5,710 bases of DNA from Chromatiales bacterium. GTDB lineage: Bacteria; Pseudomonadota; Gammaproteobacteria; Steroidobacterales; GCA-2729495. The stretch covers positions 1-5,710 of the forward strand of contig JAUWKW010000109.1 of NCBI GenBank assembly GCA_030614035.1, read 5' to 3'. The position numbers and the translations under genes are program-made. This document shows, one piece after another, positions 1-5,188 of this stretch (the stretch's first letter is position 1; every line of letters begins with the position of its first letter). The notes beneath the pieces are model-generated. The model had not been told where the DNA came from, searched no databases, and saw nothing but the letters and a program-made list of their open reading frames with translations.

Positions 1-223
1 CAGCGCATGCATTGCCTGCCATGGCCCCGCCGGTCGCGGGAATCGGCCGGCTGCCTACCCGTCCGTTGCCGGGCAGCATTCAAGCTATACAGCTAAACAG
101 TTGCGCGCCTATGCAAACGGCACCCGGAAATCAGATTCAAATCAGGTTATGCGAAACATCGCCGTGTTACTCAGCGAAGATGAAATAAATGCGGTGTCGT
201 CCTATATTCAGGGGCTTCGTTGA
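1..223 (+). CDS. Cytochrome c4, C-terminal haem domain (5'-truncated by window edge)
   Basis: Reading the frame that ends at the TGA at 221-223 gives 73 residues of a class I c-type cytochrome. A CIACH haem-binding motif lies at visible residues 3-7, with His7 as the proximal haem ligand. It is followed by the c4-type run HGPAGRGN and then PSVAGQHSSY. Met50, in VMRNIA, is the likely distal ligand, and the protein ends in SSYIQGLR, a typical cytochrome c4 tail. Cytochrome c4 is a periplasmic or membrane-attached di-haem electron carrier to terminal oxidases. Only the second haem domain is inside the window, so the signal peptide and first haem are not seen. The dsbA-like gene starts 41 bp downstream on the same strand, a common gammaproteobacterial neighbour, so co-transcription is likely. 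Family assignment is firm; substrate partner is inferred. Confidence 0.9.
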   Translation, partial: SACIACHGPAGRGNRPAAYPSVAGQHSSYTAKQLRAYANGTRKSDSNQVMRNIAVLLSEDEINAVSSYIQGLR

Positions 224-264
224 ACGCCGGATAGTTTGAACCAGCGCAATTCAAGGAAACAGCT

Positions 265-1101
265 ATGAGACTTCGGCATCTTTTGTTTGCCATTCTTCTG
301 GTCGGTCTGGGCGGATGCGATACGGACACGACAGGGAGCCAGGAAGTGTCGCTGCCCGTTGGGACGAGCCCGGAGCCCGAGCCGATGGAACAGCCCGCCG
401 ACATTGCCGCCGCCGAGCAAGAGGCGATCGAAACAGTTGAAGAATCGGCGGCGTTAGAAGAGGCCGTCGAAGAAGAGGAAATCATGATCGCGGTCGTTGA
501 GGAAGAAACGACCCCAACAGAACAGGCAGGGCAATGGCAATTTACGGAAGGCCGCCACTTCCGTAGCTTTACGGCCTCGCAGGGCACGAGCTCGGCGCCG
601 GACAAAATCGAGGTAGCCGAAATGTTCTGGTACGGCTGTCCCCATTGCTACAATTTTGAACCCTATGTGAGGAATTGGAAGAGAACATTACCCGCGGACG
701 TCAAGTTCGTTCAGATTCCTGTGATGTGGAATCCAACCAACCAGATTCATGCGCGCGCATTTTATACGGCACAAGCTCTCGGAAAGCTCGATGAAATTCA
801 CGCCGCGATTTTCCGAGAAATTCACATTAATAATAATCCGCTTACTACCGAGGCAGCGCTGCAGAGTTTTTTTGAAACATTCGGTGTTTCTCCCGAAGAA
901 TTTACGAAGACCTTCAGGTCATTCGGGGTAAATGGCAAGCTCAAGCGAGCGACGAATTTCACCCAACGCTATCAGGTGCGATCGGTGCCTATACTGGTCG
1001 TCAACGGCAAATACTCAACGGATGCGCCGGAAGTCGGTACTCTCCAACAGAAGCTCGAGGTCGCCAATGAACTCGTGGAACGGGAGAGGCAACGCCTGTA
1101 A
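265..1101 (+). CDS. dsbA: Thiol:disulfide interchange protein DsbA, lipoprotein form
   Basis: This 278-residue protein should introduce disulfide bonds into exported proteins. Residues 1-17 form a lipoprotein signal peptide (MRLRHLLFAILLVG, then LGG before Cys18). Asp19 follows the lipidated Cys, which in Enterobacteria is an inner-membrane retention signal. Residues 36-88 are a strongly acidic, Glu/Ala/Pro-rich linker. The thioredoxin-fold domain begins near residue 90: FWYGCPHC carries the redox pair Cys125/Cys128, an alpha-helical insert covers about 155-235, and SVPILVVNGKY holds the cis-proline Pro242. Apart from the lipobox Cys these are the only cysteines. E. coli DsbA is about 208 residues and soluble; the extra length here is the anchor plus linker. 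The ATG is supported by AAGGA at 253-257. The upstream neighbour is cytochrome c4; the downstream moaE converges with 24 bp between stops. Family call is firm; membrane location is inferred from the lipobox. Confidence 0.93.
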   Translation: MRLRHLLFAILLVGLGGCDTDTTGSQEVSLPVGTSPEPEPMEQPADIAAAEQEAIETVEESAALEEAVEEEEIMIAVVEEETTPTEQAGQWQFTEGRHFRSFTASQGTSSAPDKIEVAEMFWYGCPHCYNFEPYVRNWKRTLPADVKFVQIPVMWNPTNQIHARAFYTAQALGKLDEIHAAIFREIHINNNPLTTEAALQSFFETFGVSPEEFTKTFRSFGVNGKLKRATNFTQRYQVRSVPILVVNGKYSTDAPEVGTLQQKLEVANELVERERQRL

Positions 1102-1125
1102 GAACGGTACAAACACTCCCGAGGG

Positions 1126-1593
1126 TCAGGCACGGCGCGATGATGGTGCCCGGTGGTTAGCGGCCTGCTCAACGCAGGCTTCACAATTGCCCCAGCCCGA
1201 ATTGCCATCCGAGTAGTGCTCCTTCTTCCAGATCGGAACACGATGCTTGACTTCGTCGATTATGAATCGGCAGGCGGCGAAGGCTGCGTCACGATGTGGC
1301 GCGCCGACGCCGACCCAGACGGCAAGCTCTCCAATAGCCAGATCGCCAACGCGGTGTATGCAGAACGCCTTGCTCGCACCATATCGCAGCACCGCTTCCG
1401 CCACGATTCGAGAACCTTCCTTGAGGGCGAGTGGCTCGTAAGCCTGATATTCCAGTTCCAGCACTTCGCGGCCTTCATTCCGGTTTCGCACCCAGCCTTC
1501 GAAGGTACTAAATCCACCGCAAGTCGGGTCACGGAGTTGCTCCCGATAATTCTCCGGCGTTAGGCACTCAGCGCTCAGTTCGAACTGATTCAT
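1126..1593 (-). CDS. moaE: Molybdopterin synthase catalytic (large) subunit MoaE
   Basis: MoaE, with thiocarboxylated MoaD, converts cyclic pyranopterin monophosphate to molybdopterin by adding two sulfurs, in the cytoplasm. The 155-residue length is normal (E. coli about 150). Visible family features are GGFSTFEGWVRNRNEG (26-41, with Arg36), LELEYQAYEPLA, HRVGDLAIGELAVWVGV (80-96), the His100-Arg101 pair, and VKHRVPIWKKEHYSDG (115-130). Lys116 and Lys123 correspond by motif and spacing to the catalytic lysines 119 and 126 of the E. coli enzyme, so the active site looks intact. The ATG at 1593 overlaps the moaD stop as ATGA, which suggests translational coupling and equal production of the two subunits. 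The last ten residues or so are a divergent tail. The 3' end faces dsbA. Confidence 0.95.
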   Translation of the reverse strand: MNQFELSAECLTPENYREQLRDPTCGGFSTFEGWVRNRNEGREVLELEYQAYEPLALKEGSRIVAEAVLRYGASKAFCIHRVGDLAIGELAVWVGVGAPHRDAAFAACRFIIDEVKHRVPIWKKEHYSDGNSGWGNCEACVEQAANHRAPSSRRA

Positions 1594-1835
1594 CCACCCG
1601 CGACCGGAGGAATAAATACAACAAAGTCTCCATCGGCGAGTGGTGCCTGCCAGTCGCTGAATTCGTCGTTGACTGCTACCTTTAGTCGGTCCGGCTCGGG
1701 GAACGGGTAGCGTTCAGACAGCTCGGCAAAAAGCTCGGCCGGCGTGCCAGCCTCAGTGTCGAGCTCCTCACCGTCAACTCCTGCGCGTTCGCGCAAAATC
1801 GCAAAGTACTCTATTCTCAGTTTTCTCCGGGCCAT
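1590..1835 (-). CDS. moaD: Molybdopterin synthase sulfur-carrier (small) subunit MoaD
   Basis: MoaD is the ubiquitin-like sulfur carrier of molybdopterin synthase; its C-terminal glycine is activated by a MoeB-type enzyme and thiocarboxylated. The 81-residue product has the expected beta-grasp start RKLRIEYFAILRERAG, the conserved VAVNDEF segment, LADGDFVVFIPPVAGG at the end, and the essential terminal Gly-Gly intact. It overlaps moaE by four bases (ATGA at 1590-1593) and follows the mocA-like gene on the same strand after about 65 bp. I chose the ATG at 1835, which places the first beta strand near the N-terminus as in homologues. An in-frame TTG at 1844 would add MNR and cannot be excluded; neither start has a good ribosome site. 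No moeB, moaA or moaC is in the window, so the rest of the pathway must be encoded elsewhere. Confidence 0.93.
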   Translation of the reverse strand: MARRKLRIEYFAILRERAGVDGEELDTEAGTPAELFAELSERYPFPEPDRLKVAVNDEFSDWQAPLADGDFVVFIPPVAGG

Positions 1836-1900
1836 CCTGTTCAAATCTCTGGTGTCGACCGGATAAGTCTAATCCATAAGCTTTGCTGAAAGGAGCAATT

Positions 1901-2509
1901 TCATCCCTTGTTGTCTCGCAGTCGATCGAGGTCCTCCGGGCGATCGATGTCTAACTCTGCACCGGGCACATCGACCAGGATAGAGTCTGCAAGCTGTCCG
2001 ATAACTGATTTTGCTCCACGGTCACCGCGCAGCGCCTCCAGCATCGGAAAAACTTCACGCGGGAAAATCGCCGGCGCCCCGAAGGTGGCTCCAAATCGAC
2101 TGGCGACGACCCGGTCGGGATGGCCGGCCCAGACCGAAACCAACTGAGCGAGTTCGGCAGCAGATAGCTTGGGCTGATCGCACAACATCAATAACACTGC
2201 TTTCGAATCATCGGGAACGACGGCTATTCCAGTTGTGATCGACGAGGCCAACCCGTCACGCCAAGCCTTATTGTGCACAATCTGTACCGGTTCGCCCCGG
2301 AGTATCTTGCCAACCGACTCCCGCTCAGCACCGGTAACCACAAATACCCCCAGCGGACAAACTGGCAAGCATTTTTCAACTGCATGCTGCAGAAGCGAAC
2401 GTCCGTCGAAAGTCACGAGCTGCTTGGGTTGCCCAAGGCGGTTCGATGCACCCGCCGCCAACACCACCCCAGCCAGCTCCTTGGGCCCCAAATCAGTATT
2501 TAATGACAT
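1901..2509 (-). CDS. MocA-like molybdenum cofactor nucleotidyltransferase (NTP_transf_3 family)
   Basis: This 202-residue protein has the GT-A-like fold signature of MobA/MocA nucleotidyltransferases: LAAGASNRLGQPKQL (17-31) for nucleotide binding, HNKAWRDGLASSI (79-91), LMLCDQP (107-113) with Asp111 as probable metal ligand, FGAPAIFPREVF (143-154) with a downstream GDRGA, and LDIDRPEDL (186-194). The LAAG (not LAGG) P-loop and CDQP fit MocA, which uses CTP to make molybdopterin cytosine dinucleotide, better than GTP-using MobA. The neighbours moaD and moaE support a cofactor role. MocA serves xanthine-dehydrogenase/CO-dehydrogenase-type hydroxylases; none is seen here. I start at ATG 2509; a TTG at 2521 would add four residues. 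A sugar-phosphate or other small-molecule nucleotidyltransferase of the same family is the alternative, so no symbol is given. Confidence 0.85.
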   Translation of the reverse strand: MSLNTDLGPKELAGVVLAAGASNRLGQPKQLVTFDGRSLLQHAVEKCLPVCPLGVFVVTGAERESVGKILRGEPVQIVHNKAWRDGLASSITTGIAVVPDDSKAVLLMLCDQPKLSAAELAQLVSVWAGHPDRVVASRFGATFGAPAIFPREVFPMLEALRGDRGAKSVIGQLADSILVDVPGAELDIDRPEDLDRLRDNKG

Positions 2510-2536
2510 CTGTTTGTCCAATGCAGCCTGTCCCCT

Positions 2537-2562
2537 TGGACTTGTCCAGACCGGTCGACCGG
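2537..2562. repeat. Two adjacent perfect 12-bp palindromes upstream of the mocA-like gene
   Basis: TGGAC-TT-GTCCA (2537-2548) and CCGGTCGACCGG (2551-2562) are each perfectly symmetric and separated by two bases. They lie 28-53 bp upstream of the chosen mocA-like ATG. Their position suits an operator or a leader structure, but the two do not share a sequence, so they are unlikely to be two copies of one site. Function is not known. Confidence 0.45.
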
Positions 2563-2601
2563 CCAGAAGTTTAACCCGGGTCAGCAGTGAGCGGTCTGCC
2601 C

Positions 2602-2627
2602 CAGTAGTGCCGCGGATGGCGCCACTG
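2602..2627. other. Imperfect hairpin between the mocA-like and dksA-like genes
   Basis: Bases 2602-2611 can pair with 2618-2627 around a six-base loop: eight Watson-Crick pairs, one G-U pair and one A-C mismatch when read on the plus strand. It is followed on the plus strand by TTCCTGCTTT, which is not a clean T tract, so I do not call a terminator. It lies just upstream of the candidate dksA-like promoter. Confidence 0.35.
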
Positions 2628-2634
2628 TTCCTGC

Positions 2635-2662
2635 TTTACCGGGACCGCAGTCATGGTACAGT
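2635..2662 (+). promoter_or_regulatory. Candidate sigma-70 promoter for the dksA-like gene
   Basis: TTTACC (2635-2640) and TACAGT (2657-2662) each match four of six consensus bases and are 16 bp apart. Transcription would begin near 2669, giving a leader of roughly 80 bases before the ATG at 2748. The match is weak and based on inspection only. Confidence 0.3.
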
Positions 2663-2690
2663 CAGACGTTCAGGCTAGAGCCCGGTGGGG

Positions 2691-2726
2691 GCGTCGGTGA
2701 GTGCGGCAGACGAGATTTGCCGACGC
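2691..2726 (+). promoter_or_regulatory. Inverted repeat in the dksA-like leader with an alternative stem
   Basis: GCGTCGG (2691-2697) and CCGACGC (2720-2726) form a perfect 7-bp stem with a 22-base loop, ending 21 bases before the ATG. CGGCA (2704-2708) and TGCCG (2718-2722) form a competing stem sharing 2720-2722. The likely ribosome site GAAGAGG (2735-2741) lies outside both. A regulatory role is only a possibility. Confidence 0.35.
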
Positions 2727-2747
2727 AAGTTGCCGAAGAGGCTGTAA

Positions 2748-3092
2748 ATGCAAATTTCGAAAAAAGAGCAGGACGATATTCGTGACCAGCTGCTCGCCGA
2801 AAAAGCGGAATTGAACAAGCGGGTCAGCAGCATTCACCTACATGCCAAAAATCCGCTGGATGCAGATTCTGCTGAACAAGCCGCACAGATTGGTAATCTC
2901 GCCGTGGTGTCCGCATTGGAGTCTGAAGCGGTCACAGAACTTTCGCATATCAATGCGGCGCTGCAACGGCTCGAATCGGGTGACTATGGAATTTGCGCCA
3001 GCTGCGGGGAACCAATCAGCATCGGACGATTAATGGCGCGGCCCGCATCAACCGAGTGCCTCGACTGCGCTGAACTCGATAACCCGGGTTAG
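2748..3092 (+). CDS. TraR/DksA family zinc-finger protein (short form)
   Basis: This 114-residue protein has an N-terminal coiled-coil hairpin (about 4-75) and a C-terminal four-cysteine zinc finger, [10 protein letters not shown] to CLDCAE, with Cys83, Cys86, Cys104 and Cys107. DksA-type proteins enter the RNA polymerase secondary channel and modulate initiation, often with ppGpp. The coiled-coil tip carries Asp40-Ser-Ala-Glu43-Gln-Ala45, which aligns with the DxxDxA tip of E. coli DksA except that Glu replaces the second Asp. It is shorter than true DksA (151 residues) and lacks its N-terminal extension, so it belongs with the small DksA-like proteins and should not be named dksA. GAAGAGG at 2735-2741 supports the ATG. 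It is divergent from the mocA-like gene, and its TAG overlaps the stop codon of the convergent VOC gene. Target promoters are unknown. Confidence 0.9.
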   Translation: MQISKKEQDDIRDQLLAEKAELNKRVSSIHLHAKNPLDADSAEQAAQIGNLAVVSALESEAVTELSHINAALQRLESGDYGICASCGEPISIGRLMARPASTECLDCAELDNPG

Positions 3093-3511
3093 CTGGCAAA
3101 TAAATTTTCGGGATCTCTGAACGCCTTGAACTCGAGGACATTGCCGCTTGGGTCTGCAATAAAAAGCGTCGCCTGTTCCCCTGTTTCCCCGACAAACCTG
3201 ATTCCTGGCTCGATGACAAAGTGGGTCTGCCGCTGTCGCAGGCGTTTCGCCAGTAGCTGCCACTCGGTCATTGACAGAACTACCCCGAAATGGGGCACAG
3301 GAACGTCTTCGCCGTCCACCAGGTTGGTCAGGTGCCGGCCAGCGTCAGCTGAAGAGTCCAGATGGCATACAAGCTGATGACCATAGAAATTGAAATCCAC
3401 CCAGTCGTCGGAACACCGCCCCTCCTGGCATCCGAGCAATTCACCGTAGAATGACCGTGACGCGTGGAGGTCGTGTACAACAATGGCGGCGTGGAAAGCT
3501 TGTAATTCCAT
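3089..3511 (-). CDS. VOC (glyoxalase/bleomycin-resistance/dioxygenase fold) family protein
   Basis: The 140-residue sequence shows two beta-alpha-beta-beta-beta modules of the vicinal oxygen chelate fold. Module one starts [24 protein letters not shown] (5-28), split here as [11 protein letters not shown] and [12 protein letters not shown], and module two starts [10 protein letters not shown] (72-81). Potential metal ligands in the usual positions are His7, His50, His74 and Glu127 (in [10 protein letters not shown]). [17 protein letters not shown] is characteristic of a widespread uncharacterised VOC subgroup. Members of the fold include isomerases, dioxygenases and drug-binding proteins, so the substrate cannot be stated. 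The ATG directly follows the TAG of the DUF6687-like gene, with GGAGG eight bases before it, so the two genes are almost certainly one transcript. Its TAA is shared in part with the convergent dksA-like TAG. Confidence 0.9.
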   Translation of the reverse strand: MELQAFHAAIVVHDLHASRSFYGELLGCQEGRCSDDWVDFNFYGHQLVCHLDSSADAGRHLTNLVDGEDVPVPHFGVVLSMTEWQLLAKRLRQRQTHFVIEPGIRFVGETGEQATLFIADPSGNVLEFKAFRDPENLFAS

Positions 3512-4543
3512 CTAGCGATCCTCCGGCTTCCGGTAAGGATCCCAGGCAACAGGCTCGGAATCCAGGTACTGGACTAACTCCGCAATGAATGTTTCGACAT
3601 CGATAGTGGTTTCGCTCGCCCCGCGCAGGTGCAAGCGCGGCGCAACCTCAATCACCCCTTCGAACTCCCAATTACCGCCGGATGACTCCACAGTATTCAA
3701 TCGCGTCGCCAAGCCCGTGAGATCGACTCTCAATGAGGTACGCTTGGTGGCAAGTTCTACCCAGCTTTCATAGCGGTATTGGGCCTCGATCGAGCGGCCC
3801 TGCAGCCAAACGAGGCGATTGCAGTCGGTCTCATTGTGAACTGCAAATGGATGAACCGCTCTGTTCCAGCACTGGAGGTAGCGCCGCACGGTTCTATTCG
3901 GGAAATCAGCAGGTATTCGGATGATTGCAATATCGTGTGCGTTGATTTCATCAATCCTTACCTGCCCGCTCTGCAGGTATTCCTGACTCTGCTCAAAATG
4001 ACGGTACTCGTCCCTCCAGTAGCGATGCTGCCCGGGCAGATCATCCAGTAGGCACGGTAGAAGACTGAGCATATTGCGATAAAGCTCCGACACTTTTTCG
4101 CAGGCTGTGGCCTCGAATATGCTGGCCGGCAGGGGGGACAGGCCGGCGTCGGCATACGCTGCGAGTACAAACGACAGCTGCGCGGCATCGGCCGAAGTGC
4201 ATGTCCCAAAGTCTCCCGCCCTTGCCGTGTCAATCAGTAATTGACGGTGATTCAGCGCGATATCGGGAGCAACCAGCGCGAACATGCTCAAGAGCCCGTC
4301 TTCATCAAAATGACCGTTGGAAATGATCTCCACCTGCTGATGCAGGTCAGGGCATTCAAGGTACGCAAACGCTATCTCGGTCGAAGTATCGCGCCGCAAT
4401 TCAGCCGGCGTCGCATTCCACGGCCAGTGCGACAGCGTAAGAACTGTAGCGGACTGTGCCCTTCCGTCGACAATGATATTGGGTTGGTCACCAAGGTGAC
4501 CAAACGGAACATAACGTGCTGGATTCGGGAGTGCCGTGCACAT
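3512..4543 (-). CDS. Conserved protein resembling the DUF6687 family
   Basis: The 343-residue product is soluble, with no signal peptide or membrane segment. Recognisable blocks are RYVPFGHLGDQPNIIVDG (10-27), VLTLSHWPWNATP (34-46), LRRDTSTEIAFAYL (49-62), ISNGHFDEDGLLSMFALV (74-91), LIDTARAGDFGT (103-114), WNRAVHPFAVHNETDCNRLV (226-245) and RVDLTGLATRLN (272-283). I recall this pattern from the uncharacterised DUF6687 family. The HFDEDGLLS segment (78-86) resembles the metal-binding motif I of DHH phosphoesterases, but the full DHH set is not evident, so enzymatic function is only a hypothesis. The ATG at 4543 is the furthest upstream start in frame but has no clear ribosome site. The VOC gene follows without a gap. 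The membrane-protein gene lies 168 bp upstream. Function unknown. Confidence 0.8.
   Translation of the reverse strand: MCTALPNPARYVPFGHLGDQPNIIVDGRAQSATVLTLSHWPWNATPAELRRDTSTEIAFAYLECPDLHQQVEIISNGHFDEDGLLSMFALVAPDIALNHRQLLIDTARAGDFGTCTSADAAQLSFVLAAYADAGLSPLPASIFEATACEKVSELYRNMLSLLPCLLDDLPGQHRYWRDEYRHFEQSQEYLQSGQVRIDEINAHDIAIIRIPADFPNRTVRRYLQCWNRAVHPFAVHNETDCNRLVWLQGRSIEAQYRYESWVELATKRTSLRVDLTGLATRLNTVESSGGNWEFEGVIEVAPRLHLRGASETTIDVETFIAELVQYLDSEPVAWDPYRKPEDR
3520..3524 (-). promoter_or_regulatory. Strong ribosome binding site for the VOC gene inside the upstream gene
   Basis: GGAGG on the minus strand lies eight bases before the VOC ATG at 3511, within the last codons of the DUF6687-like gene. 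It fixes the VOC start and indicates efficient initiation next to the upstream stop (TAGATG). Confidence 0.75.
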
Positions 4544-4711
4544 ACGGTGATCGTGTCTTTTTGGTCAACCAGATGGGCTGAATAGAAAACGTCGCGATGA
4601 ATGATTGAGTATCAGTCGCGAGATCGCGAATTGATTAGCGACCTTGATCCATCTGCTTTTGCCTGCTCGAAGATTCGGGCCATGAATTGAAGCGTTCGCA
4701 ACCGGCCGCAC
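4544..4711. other. Intergenic region with clustered TCGCGA sites
   Basis: This 168-bp stretch separates the membrane-protein gene from the DUF6687-like gene, both on the minus strand. I see no convincing short gene or terminator. It contains three TCGCGA hexamers: 4592-4597, 4616-4621 and 4624-4629, the last two separated by GA. They lie 49-86 bp upstream of the DUF6687-like start, where an operator could be. No good promoter hexamers were found. Confidence 0.4.
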
Positions 4712-5110
4712 TCACGTCTTATTGACGAATCGTCCGCCTATCCAGGCTAGCACTGAGATCCCTACAACCCAGATCAAAAGATATTGCGGTGCCGCAATAT
4801 ATTCCGCGCCAGGGGCAACTTCGGCAGGGAAAATTGCTCTGGACAAATACCAAACGATGCCAATTGCAGCGGGAATTATTGTTGGTGTAATGGCAATCAT
4901 CCTGGCTCTATCGCCCGTAGCTTTTCGGAGCAACAACCAACTGGCCAATCCGCCAAGCAGCATCGGTATCGCGTTAATGACAAACAGGTAGCCGTAGGTT
5001 GCCGCATAAGCATCAAAAACCCCGTTCTGTGTGGCCAGCATGACGGCCACCATAGTCACCGCCGGTAAAGACAACATTCCGATCAAATTGAGTTTTCCGT
5101 GCCGGGTCAT
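4712..5110 (-). CDS. Small four-helix inner-membrane protein of unknown function
   Basis: The 132-residue product is very hydrophobic, with four predicted membrane segments by eye: about 8-26, 38-61, 71-91 and 108-125. Basic residues between segments two and three (RKATGDRAR, 62-70) suggest that loop, and with it both termini, faces the cytoplasm. Charged residues within the helices are few and there is no recognisable catalytic or ligand-binding motif. I do not recognise the family. The ATG at 5110 is preceded by an AAAAAGG ribosome site at 5119-5125. The gene is separated by 78 bp from the cupin gene upstream and 168 bp from the DUF6687-like gene downstream, so it may be transcribed on its own. 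The reading frame and composition support a real gene. Confidence 0.75.
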   Translation of the reverse strand: MTRHGKLNLIGMLSLPAVTMVAVMLATQNGVFDAYAATYGYLFVINAIPMLLGGLASWLLLRKATGDRARMIAITPTIIPAAIGIVWYLSRAIFPAEVAPGAEYIAAPQYLLIWVVGISVLAWIGGRFVNKT

Positions 5111-5129
5111 CGTTAGTGCCTTTTTATTT

Positions 5130-5159
5130 ATTGAAATTCTGCGCTGAGCGATTGCGCAA
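5130..5159 (-). promoter_or_regulatory. Candidate promoter of the membrane-protein gene
   Basis: On the minus strand TTGCGC (5159-5154) and TTCAAT (5135-5130) are separated by 18 bp, in an otherwise AT-rich stretch. Transcription would start near 5123, which leaves a leader so short that it would clip the ribosome site AAAAAGG; this weakens the call. Confidence 0.25.
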
Positions 5160-5161
5160 TC
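5150..5161. promoter_or_regulatory. Perfect 12-bp palindrome GATTGCGCAATC, possible operator
   Basis: GATTGCGCAATC is fully symmetric and lies 40-51 bp upstream of the membrane-protein ATG, across the candidate -35 element. Dimeric repressors commonly bind such sites, but no regulator gene is adjacent, so binding is conjecture. Confidence 0.4.
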
Positions 5162-5188
5162 ATACCATCTCGGGCGCGCGACAGAATG

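Noticed and set aside
171..605. Minus-strand open frame of 144 codons, Ser/Ala-rich
   Set aside because: It is the antisense of the dsbA acidic linker; GAA/GAG codons read backwards give Ser-rich low complexity. No family resemblance.
1102..1125. Bidirectional terminator between dsbA and moaE
   Set aside because: The 24 bp contain no stem longer than three pairs.
1153..1563. Plus-strand open frame of 136 codons opposite moaE
   Set aside because: moaE is strongly conserved on the other strand; the opposite frame has no motif and no ribosome site.
1883..1898. Possible terminator TTGCT-GAAAGG-AGCAA after the mocA-like gene
   Set aside because: Only five base pairs, AT-rich, no T tract; moaD follows on the same strand, so termination here is not expected.
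2235..2678. Plus-strand frame of 147 codons opposite the mocA-like gene
   Set aside because: Composition is that of a shadow frame and it covers the well-supported nucleotidyltransferase.
2510..2747. Molybdenum-cofactor riboswitch upstream of the mocA-like gene
   Set aside because: The location is suggestive, but I could not lay out the helices of the known Moco RNA motif; only isolated palindromes are visible. A covariance-model search would decide.
4241..4585. Plus-strand frame of 114 codons overlapping the DUF6687-like start
   Set aside because: No recognisable motif; most of it is antisense to a conserved coding region.
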